A stretch of 64,000 nucleotides of DNA from positions 434,001 to 498,000 of the forward strand of contig NC_008709.1 of the NCBI RefSeq assembly GCF_000015285.1, in the 5' to 3' direction. Under the pieces are notes generated by a model that was given only the letters and a program-made list of their open reading frames with translations, did no database searches and was not told where the DNA came from. The position numbers were made by a program, and so were the translations under genes. Below, piece by piece: positions 57,835 through 64,000 of the stretch. Numbering within the stretch: the first letter of the stretch is position 1; each line of letters opens with the position of its first letter. The stretch is from Psychromonas ingrahamii 37. Lineage in GTDB: Bacteria > Pseudomonadota > Gammaproteobacteria > Enterobacterales > Psychromonadaceae.

Positions 57835-59439
57835 ATGTCTGCAAATATGTCAGCAAAGTCTTATACTTTACCCGGTTTAATTATTGCCGGGTTTATCTGT
57901 CTTTTTGTTGCAGCTTCTGTCTCTGCTTTGTTATTTTACTCGCCCGGTTTTAACCCTGCGTTATTATGGCAAGACGCCTATTACCGTCATATTACAAAAT
58001 TTAGCTTCTACCAGGCATTTTTATCGACAATATTAAGTGTTGGCTTGGCGATTCCAGTGGCTCATGCGCTTTCTCGTCGTCACTTCTTTGCTAAATCTTT
58101 TTTACTTAAATTATTTGCTACAACCCTTGTTTTACCGGTATTAGTAGGGGTTTTTGGTTTGTTATCTGTTTATGGCAATAGTGGTCAGATAGCACAACTA
58201 CTTGCAATGGTGGATCAAAAACTACCGTTTTCTATTTATGGCTTAAACGGCATACTATTAGCGCATGTTTTTTTTAATTTGCCCTTTGCAGCACGTTTGC
58301 TATTGCAGTCTTTACACTCTATTCCCAGTGAGCACCACCAACTATCATCACATCTTGGTATCAGCCATTGGAATAAATTTAAATTAGTCGAATGGCCCTG
58401 CTTACGCCAACAGTTGCCCCACGTTTGTGGATTGGTATTTATGCTTTGTTTTACCAGTTTTGCGACGGTAATGGCGCTGGGAGGTGGACCAAAATCGACA
58501 ACCATTGAGCTGGCCATTTACCAGGCTATTAAGTTTGATTTTGATTTACAAGCAGGGGCACTATTAGCACTCTGGCAAATATTACTTTGCGGCAGCCTGG
58601 CAATTGGAATTCAGCGCTTTTCCCGGCCCATCCCTCTGACTAACACGACAGGTAAACAAAGCTTCTATTTGTTTAATGATAATAGGGCAGCAAAAATTTG
58701 GGATTCATTGTGGATAAGCCTGGTGCTTTTTCTGGTTATTCCTCCCTTACTGATGATTGTGATCAACGGTCTTAATGCAAAATTTATCAGTGTGATCAGT
58801 TCGCCCTCATTTTGGGATGCACTGCAAAATTCGTTTTTAGTGGCGATTTTTGCCGCTTTTATTGCCCTCTTCGCGGGATTTTTTATGCTGCTTACTAGTC
58901 GCTCCTGGCGATTAGTCGGCATTGATTTTAAGGCTGATAAGCTGGAATTAATTGCCACCATCATATTAGTGACACCTGGGCTGGTTATCAGTACAGGTCT
59001 GTTTCTGCTGCTCAGAAATATAACCGATGTATTTGGTTTTGCCATTGTTATAGTTATCGCGGTAAATGCCTTGATGGCTTTGCCCTATGTGATTAAAACG
59101 CTTGCCCAACCGATGTTACAAGTTGCTCAGCAATATGACCAGTTATGTGCAAGTTTAGGACTATTTGGATTTTCACGTTTTTATTTGATTGAATGGCGCG
59201 CCATAAAGCGGCCAATTATTCATGCTTTTTCCATTAGTTTTGTGCTGTCTATGGGGGATCTCAGTGCAATTGCACTGTTCGGCAGTCAAGACTTGAGAAC
59301 CTTGCCTCTGTATCTATTGCAATTATTAGGCAGTTATCAGATGGAGTCAGCTGCAGTTGTATCTCTATTTTTATTTATTTTGAGTATTGGCATATTTAGT
59401 GCCGTAGAACAGATTAGCAGTCAAAATAATGCCCATTAA
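57835..59439 (+). CDS. thiP: Thiamine ABC transporter permease ThiP
   Basis: A 534-residue inner-membrane permease made of two six-helix halves, each with a BPD transport loop (the EAA-like loops around SSHLGISHWNKFKLVEWP and CASLGLFGFSRFYLIEWRA). Length matches ThiP. It begins 13 bases after thiB and is in the same transcript. Confidence 0.94.
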   Translation: MSANMSAKSYTLPGLIIAGFICLFVAASVSALLFYSPGFNPALLWQDAYYRHITKFSFYQAFLSTILSVGLAIPVAHALSRRHFFAKSFLLKLFATTLVLPVLVGVFGLLSVYGNSGQIAQLLAMVDQKLPFSIYGLNGILLAHVFFNLPFAARLLLQSLHSIPSEHHQLSSHLGISHWNKFKLVEWPCLRQQLPHVCGLVFMLCFTSFATVMALGGGPKSTTIELAIYQAIKFDFDLQAGALLALWQILLCGSLAIGIQRFSRPIPLTNTTGKQSFYLFNDNRAAKIWDSLWISLVLFLVIPPLLMIVINGLNAKFISVISSPSFWDALQNSFLVAIFAAFIALFAGFFMLLTSRSWRLVGIDFKADKLELIATIILVTPGLVISTGLFLLLRNITDVFGFAIVIVIAVNALMALPYVIKTLAQPMLQVAQQYDQLCASLGLFGFSRFYLIEWRAIKRPIIHAFSISFVLSMGDLSAIALFGSQDLRTLPLYLLQLLGSYQMESAAVVSLFLFILSIGIFSAVEQISSQNNAH

Positions 59440-59571
59440 AGACTAATACTCAATTCGAAAATTTTCTGTCCCTAAAGATAATATCTAATTAACGGGATGG
59501 GTATCAACACACTTTAGCCGTATGCATTTACTTGTAATAGCACTTTTAAAAAATAATGACTTAAGGCAAAT

Positions 59572-60282
59572 ATGATTAACTTTGTTAATGTTAAATATCA
59601 CTATCGGCAGGAGGAGTTTAGTTTTGATGTGGAAATTCCAGCAGGCTCTATTGTCGCCATTTTGGGCGAAAGTGGTGCAGGCAAAAGCACTTTATTAAAT
59701 TTAGCGGCGGGTTTTATTCGCCCACGCAGTGGTGATATTTTAATGGGAGGGAAATCGGTGCTGGATGTTGAACCGCATCTACGGCCTATGGCTATTTTGT
59801 TTCAAGAAAATAATTTATTCGCGCATTTATCTGTCGCAGATAATATTGGCTTAGGCTTGCACCCTGGTCTTAAATTAAGCAGCATCGATCGTGAGCAAGT
59901 ACAGAATATTGCTAAACAAGTGGGAGTCGATAAACTTTTATCGCGTTTTCCAGATCAAATATCAGGAGGTCAAAAACAACGTGTCGCATTGGCGCGATGT
60001 TTTGTCCAAAATAAACCCTTGTTATTACTTGATGAACCTTTTTCAGCGCTGGATCCTGTTTTGCGCGAAGAAATGTTAACTATTGTGAAAGATTTATCTG
60101 CTACAAAAAATGTAACTGTTCTAATGGTCACTCACCATATCTCTGATGCTATTAATGTGGGATCACATTATCTCTTTGTAAATAATGGTGTTATAAGCAG
60201 TATTGATACTATATCTAAACTTACCGATAGCCATCAAAACGACAGCTTAAAAAAATTCCTGCAGGCGGGGTTACCCTCGTAA
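59572..60282 (+). CDS. thiQ: Thiamine ABC transporter ATP-binding protein ThiQ
   Basis: A 236-residue ABC ATPase. Walker A GESGAGKST is at 32-40, the Q-loop LFQEN, signature ISGGQKQRVALARC, and Walker B LLLLDEPFSALD are present. It powers ThiP. A 132-base gap separates it from thiP, whereas thiP and thiQ usually overlap or abut, so something has been inserted or a local promoter exists. Confidence 0.93.
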   Translation: MINFVNVKYHYRQEEFSFDVEIPAGSIVAILGESGAGKSTLLNLAAGFIRPRSGDILMGGKSVLDVEPHLRPMAILFQENNLFAHLSVADNIGLGLHPGLKLSSIDREQVQNIAKQVGVDKLLSRFPDQISGGQKQRVALARCFVQNKPLLLLDEPFSALDPVLREEMLTIVKDLSATKNVTVLMVTHHISDAINVGSHYLFVNNGVISSIDTISKLTDSHQNDSLKKFLQAGLPS

Positions 60283-60311
60283 TTATCCGTTTATACCTAA
60301 ATTTTACTGTT

Positions 60312-60338
60312 AAAAAAACCGCAATTAAGCGGTTTTTT
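60312..60338. terminator. Bidirectional terminator between thiQ and crp
   Basis: AAAAAACCGC/GCGGTTTTTT with an AATTAA loop; serves the convergent thiQ and crp transcripts. Confidence 0.92.
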
Positions 60339-60355
60339 GCATATTATCGGTTGGC

Positions 60356-60994
60356 TTAGCGCGTCCCGAATACCACAATTGTTTTACCGTGAGCAGAAAT
60401 AAGACCTTGTTCCTCAAGCATTTTAAGGATTCGACCAACAGTTTCACGTGAACAACCGACAATCTGACCTATTTCTTGACGAGTGATTTTGATTTGCATG
60501 CCATCGGGGTGGGTCATTGCGTCCGGCTGCTTGGCAAGATCCAGCAGTGTATTTGCGATACGGCCTGTGACATCCAAAAATGCAAGGTTACCCACTTTTT
60601 GGCTTGTAATCTGTAAACGATCAGCCATTTGCTTTGATAAACGCATTAAAATTTCAGGATTGACAGTGATCAGTTGATTGAACTTCTTATAAGAAATTTC
60701 AGCAACTTCACAGGGAGTTTTTGCCTTAATTGAAGCACTGCGAATTGGATTTTCTTGTTTATCAAATAAACCTAATTCACCAATAAAATCACCTTGATTT
60801 AAGTAAGATAAAATCATTTCTTTACCTTCTTCATCCTTAATCACAACTGCAACCGAGCCTTTAACGATGAAATAAAGTGTATCAGCCTTTTCTCCAGCAT
60901 GAATAAGTATACTTTTAGCTGGATATTTATGTGTGTGACAGTGTGATAAAAACCACTCCAACGTTGGATCGGTTTGAGGTTTGGTTATTATCAT
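60356..60994 (-). CDS. crp: cAMP receptor protein CRP
   Basis: A 212-residue global regulator. From memory it is nearly identical to E. coli CRP over long blocks: [16 protein letters not shown] at the start, the cAMP-binding FIGELGLF and [14 protein letters not shown] segments, and the helix-turn-helix [20 protein letters not shown]. The loop around residues 79-85 (DKQENPIR) differs and is two residues longer. Together with cAMP it controls carbon use genes, perhaps including rbs in this window. The 250-base region to yheU holds its promoter. Confidence 0.98.
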   Translation of the reverse strand: MIITKPQTDPTLEWFLSHCHTHKYPAKSILIHAGEKADTLYFIVKGSVAVVIKDEEGKEMILSYLNQGDFIGELGLFDKQENPIRSASIKAKTPCEVAEISYKKFNQLITVNPEILMRLSKQMADRLQITSQKVGNLAFLDVTGRIANTLLDLAKQPDAMTHPDGMQIKITRQEIGQIVGCSRETVGRILKMLEEQGLISAHGKTIVVFGTR

Positions 60995-61243
60995 AAATCT
61001 CCCTTAATAGGTATGAATAGCTAATGTGCTATTTCTTGTTTTGGTTTATTCGCCAAAATAATAATGACAGTTACTTACATGGAATAGAATTTTATTGTAT
61101 CTCTTTTTAATAGATGCCCATAACACTTATGCTGTTATCCTATTTGAGAAATCAGATCTTTGTCAAAAAAACCAATTAATTTTGTATTAATTTATTCTGT
61201 ATTATAGCTATAGTATAAGAACGCTTAAATTTTAATCAGTTAT

Positions 61244-61471
61244 TTATTGCTGTTGTTGGGAGAGTTGCTCCTTGTGAATAAGGGTCACGCTCTCGGAAAG
61301 TTCTGAGTAGAGAATAACAATGCTGCCGCGCTTTAATAAGTTGAAGACCTGCGCTGTTTTCTCGGCTAAAGAGACCTCTTGTTCCCCGTAGTCTGTTCCC
61401 TCACGTAAGACAAAATGTTCGATTAAGCTATGTAATGTATCTGAATCTAGATCCTGATAGGGTATAAGCAT
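61244..61471 (-). CDS. yheU: YheU family protein (UPF0270)
   Basis: A 75-residue protein: MLIPYQDLDSDTLHSLIEHF, then VLREGTDYGEQEVSLAEKTA, matches YheU closely. The C-terminus ends in a Gln run. Function unknown; it is near crp in many gammaproteobacteria. Three decayed copies of its 5' half lie immediately upstream. Confidence 0.93.
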   Translation of the reverse strand: MLIPYQDLDSDTLHSLIEHFVLREGTDYGEQEVSLAEKTAQVFNLLKRGSIVILYSELSESVTLIHKEQLSQQQQ

Positions 61472-61490
61472 AAATATTCCTTAAGTTACT

Positions 61491-61915
61491 TGTACGGATC
61501 GCAGTCGTCTATTCCCTCACCGCTCAGGTCATATAGCAAAATATTTGGTCAAGTTAAGTAATGTATCTTACTCTAGAGCCTTATAGGTGTAAGTATAAAT
61601 ATTCCTCAAGTTGATTGCACTGTTTTATTGGCGAAAGAGACCTTCTGTTCACTGTGATCTGTTCCCTTTCTCTTCAGGTAATATAGTAAAATATTCGATT
61701 AAGTTATGTAATGTATCTGAATCCTGATAGGGTGTAGGCATAAGTATTCTCCAGTTACTTGCACTGTTTTCTCGGCTAAAAAGATCTCCTGTTCGCCGTG
61801 ATCTGTTCCCCCACTGCTTACGTAATGTAATAAAATGTTTGATTAAGTTATGTGATCTATTTTAATATGAACTCTGATAGGGTATAAGAATAAGTATTCC
61901 TCAAGTTCCTTGAGT
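61491..61915 (-). repeat. Three decayed tandem copies of the yheU 5' half and leader
   Basis: Copies at about 61491-61617, 61618-61766 and 61767-61915 (roughly 150 bp each) align with yheU bases 61336-61490: the pattern CTGTTTTCTCGGCTAAAGAGA, GATCTGTTCCCT, AAAATGTTCGATTAAG, CCTGATAGGGTATAAGCATAA, ATTCCTCAAGTTACTTG recurs in order, shown here in short pieces. All copies carry stops or frameshifts. The stretch 61472-61944 holds nothing else apart from the can ribosome site. Confidence 0.88.
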
Positions 61916-61944
61916 GTCAATGCATATTAAATAGAAAGGTAAGT

Positions 61945-62574
61945 ATGAGTTTATTAGAAGCGCTATTAAAAAATAATGAAGAGTGGGCTGCAAAAATAAA
62001 TGAAGAAGATCCTACTTTTTTTCCGCGACTTGCTAATCGACAGTCCCCAGAATATCTCTGGATAGGTTGTTCTGACAGCCGTGTGCCCGCCAATCAGTTA
62101 TTAGGGTTATTTCCCGGGGACATATTCGTTCATCGTAATATTGCCAACCTTGTTGTGCATACTGATCTAAACTGCATGTCGGTTATTAAATATGCCGTGG
62201 ATGTTTTAAAAGTTAAACATATTATAGTGACTGGGCATTATGATTGTGGTGGTATTCACGCAGCAATGCAAAAGCAGTCTTTTGACTTGATTGATGGTTG
62301 GCTGCGCAATATCAAGGATATCTATGTGAAATTTAGTGATAGTTTCACCGCAGAAATGACATATAAGCAACGTTTAGATTATCTTACTGAGCTTAATGTT
62401 ATCGAACAGGCAAAAAATGTTTGTCATACAACTTGTGTTCAGGAAGCCTGGGCAAATGGACAAGATTTGACGGTTCATGGATTTATTTATTCTGTGGTAG
62501 ACGGTCGCCTGAAAGATCTTAATGTGAATTTTGATAATTTAGAAAAAATAAATGATCTATATCATATCCGTTAA
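61945..62574 (+). CDS. can: Beta-class carbonic anhydrase
   Basis: A 209-residue zinc enzyme that interconverts CO2 and bicarbonate in the cytoplasm. Zinc ligands Cys42, His98 and Cys101 with Asp44-Arg46 (GCSDSR at 41-46; TGHYDCGG at 96-103) are the same numbers as in E. coli Can. Full length. AGAAAGGTAAGT precedes the start. Confidence 0.96.
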   Translation: MSLLEALLKNNEEWAAKINEEDPTFFPRLANRQSPEYLWIGCSDSRVPANQLLGLFPGDIFVHRNIANLVVHTDLNCMSVIKYAVDVLKVKHIIVTGHYDCGGIHAAMQKQSFDLIDGWLRNIKDIYVKFSDSFTAEMTYKQRLDYLTELNVIEQAKNVCHTTCVQEAWANGQDLTVHGFIYSVVDGRLKDLNVNFDNLEKINDLYHIR

Positions 62575-62654
62575 GCTCCCATTGTTTTAATCATTCCCTG
62601 CTGTTTAATAAGGAATGAGCTATAATGTCCGAAGTCTAAAAAAAGGAAATGTTA

Positions 62655-62960
62655 ATGAAAAAATTATTACTTGCATCATTATTTTTAATTGCACCAACCT
62701 TGGTTTCCGCTGCAGATTTAGAAGCAGCAAAAGCTAAAGCAGTTGTTTGTGCCGCATGTCATGGCGCTGATGGTATTTCAGTCGCTGCAATTTATCCTAA
62801 TTTAAAAGGGCAAAAAGAAGCTTATCTGCTCTCCTCATTAAAAGCCTACAAAGCGGGAGAACGTAAGGGTGGAATGTCTATGCTGATGACACCACAAGCA
62901 ATGGCTCTATCGGATGCTGATATGGTCAATATGGCCGCTTATTATTCTTCATTAAAATAA
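62655..62960 (+). CDS. Class I c-type cytochrome (c553/c4-like monoheme)
   Basis: 101 residues from the ATG at 62655 (AAAGGAAATGTTA in front; the ATG at 62649 sits too close to the ribosome site). Residues 1-19 are a signal peptide ending VSA-A. The heme motif C32-AA-C35-H36 follows, and the distal Met ligand is in the [12 protein letters not shown] region (about 73-84). A periplasmic electron carrier, perhaps to a terminal oxidase. A TATAAT at 62621-62626 may be its -10 box. Confidence 0.92.
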   Translation: MKKLLLASLFLIAPTLVSAADLEAAKAKAVVCAACHGADGISVAAIYPNLKGQKEAYLLSSLKAYKAGERKGGMSMLMTPQAMALSDADMVNMAAYYSSLK

Positions 62961-63008
62961 TAATTGCTGAAATTTCCTTATTATTAAAATAAGGAAACTG
63001 TTTATCTA

Positions 63009-63037
63009 AGCCAACCCCAGATGGGGTTGGCTTTTTT
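63009..63037 (+). terminator. Terminator of the cytochrome c gene
   Basis: AGCCAACCCC-AGA-TGGGGTTGGCT followed by six T. Confidence 0.93.
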
Positions 63038-63136
63038 GTAAGCAAAAAACCAAGCACTGAAAGCCCAATAAGCCGATTTTTTTTCTATCTTATCGCTGTG
63101 CTGCCGTTATTCTATAAAACGCTATTTAACCTTTAA

Positions 63137-63234
63137 CCTTGCCTCTATTGATAGCAATTAATCAACTTCCTATAAACTTTTATAGCCTTGCCTATACTGA
63201 TAGAGATTAATCAATTTTCTATAAATTTTTATAA
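63137..63234. repeat. Two tandem copies of a 49-bp unit before comM
   Basis: CCTTGCCTCTATTGATAG.. (63137-63185) and CCTTGCCTATACTGATAG.. (63186-63234) are about 85 percent identical through ATTAATCAA and TATAAA. They may duplicate the comM promoter region. Confidence 0.8.
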
Positions 63235-63258
63235 CCTATATTAAGGGCTACACAATAT

Positions 63259-64000
63259 ATGGCACTTGCAAGTTTATACTGCCGCGCACTATTAGGAGTA
63301 GATGCACCCGAGGTACTAGTGGAGGTACATTTAGGCACTGGCTTGCCAAGTTTTTCGTTGGTTGGTTTACCGGAAACATCGGTCAAAGAAGCAAAAGAAA
63401 GAGTACGCAGTGCCATTCTTAATAGTAACTTTAAATTTCCCAGCAAACGGATCACCGTTAATCTTGGACCTGCTAACTTACCTAAAGAGGGTGGACGATT
63501 TGATTTGGCGATCGCCCTCGGTATTTTAATTGCCTCGGAGCAAATTAGAGGCGATGGTATTGATCAGTTTGAATGTTTTGCTGAACTCGCGTTATCAGGG
63601 GAACTGCGCCCTATTGATGGTTTAATTCCCTGTGCATTGGCTGCTAAAGAAAAAGGCCGCTATTTAATTATTTGTCCCGAAAATCAAAATGAAAGTGCGT
63701 TAACCGGCGCGAAAGCTTATGTTGCACGCAACCTTATTGGCGTCTGTGCCTTTTTACAAAAACAGAAAACGTTACCTGAAGCACAGGCCGCGCCTAAAAC
63801 CGCAGCAATAAACCAAACCGATATGAGCGATGTATTAGGCCAGGAACAAGCAAAAAGGGTTTTAGAAATAGCCGCCGTTGGTGGGCATAACCTGCTTCTA
63901 GTTGGCCCTCCCGGCACCGGAAAAAGCATGTTGGCGGAACGTTTTATGACCTTATTACCAAGGTTAACCGAAAAACATGCGCTACAAACCGCCGCTATCT
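63259..64000 (+). CDS. comM: ComM/YifB family AAA ATPase (Mg-chelatase-like), 3' part outside the window
   Basis: The first 247 codons are visible. The N-terminal domain reads MALASLYCRALLGVDAPEV, then LPSFSLVGLPETSVKEAKER and RITVNLGPANLPKEGGRFDLA (in parts), typical of ComM. The AAA domain begins DVLGQEQAKR with Walker A GPPGTGKSM at 216-224. ComM is a hexameric helicase that drives branch migration during natural transformation. The gene continues beyond the right edge. Confidence 0.95.
   Translation, partial: MALASLYCRALLGVDAPEVLVEVHLGTGLPSFSLVGLPETSVKEAKERVRSAILNSNFKFPSKRITVNLGPANLPKEGGRFDLAIALGILIASEQIRGDGIDQFECFAELALSGELRPIDGLIPCALAAKEKGRYLIICPENQNESALTGAKAYVARNLIGVCAFLQKQKTLPEAQAAPKTAAINQTDMSDVLGQEQAKRVLEIAAVGGHNLLLVGPPGTGKSMLAERFMTLLPRLTEKHALQTAAI

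Overview
The window is a chromosomal stretch from a low-to-moderate GC marine-type gammaproteobacterium. CRP is almost identical to the enteric protein as I remember it, and the gene content (rbs, men, thi, ilvGMD, menaquinone-based respiration, YheU next to crp, UPF0145) fits Alteromonadales/Vibrionales. Psychromonas or a close relative is my best guess, but this is inference; no 16S gene is present. No transposase, integrase, prophage or CRISPR array was seen.

Layout. 1-3.5 kb: LPS core genes (end of a waaL-like ligase, waaF, hldD, a GT4 glycosyltransferase), followed by a decayed second copy of hldD sequence. 4.2-7.3 kb: glpE, a small DUF6572-like gene and transketolase. 7.5-13.6 kb: complete ribose operon rbsDACBKR with a LacI-type operator in front and an internal terminator between rbsB and rbsK. 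13.6-17.6 kb (minus): ilvG-ilvM-ilvD. 17.9-18.5 kb: a 2-Cys peroxiredoxin broken by one base in a run of eight A. 18.8-25.1 kb: menF-D-H-B on minus and menA divergent; menC and menE are absent. 25.3-28.2 kb: an EF-G gene outside the str operon, followed by three partial copies of its own 3' end. 28.4-35.1 kb: TPP riboswitch and thiC-thiDE-thiF-thiS-thiG-thiH. 35.1-41.6 kb: S4 protein, lytic transglycosylase, PglL/Wzy-type ligase, uvrA, and a frameshifted membrane protein. 42.1-44.8 kb: pgk and fbaA, with a MITE-like element in the pgk leader. 44.9-47.4 kb: SIMPL protein, a eukaryotic-type AdoMet decarboxylase, and a tRNA-Phe/Thr/Phe cluster trailed by decayed tRNA copies. 47.6-49.8 kb: yggX, mutY, trmB. 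49.8-55.3 kb: an accessory-looking region with a TerD-nuclease fusion, inverted-repeat elements and small orphan proteins. 55.4-60.3 kb: EamA transporter, second TPP riboswitch and thiBPQ. 60.4-64 kb: crp, yheU with decayed copies of itself, can, cytochrome c, and the start of comM.

How the genes work together. Thiamine biosynthesis and import are both under TPP riboswitches, so one ligand controls both routes. The men genes make menaquinone for anaerobic respiration, and crp may act on rbs and other catabolic operons here.

The most unusual feature is structural. At least five places carry local partial duplications of the neighbouring gene, in different states of decay (hldD, menF/menD, fusA, tRNA-Phe, yheU), plus shorter tandem repeats. 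This suggests a genome that often gains short segmental duplications and loses them slowly. The most interesting genes are the TerD-PD-(D/E)XK nuclease fusion at 50.3-51.6 kb and the eukaryotic-type S-adenosylmethionine decarboxylase at 45.6-46.4 kb.
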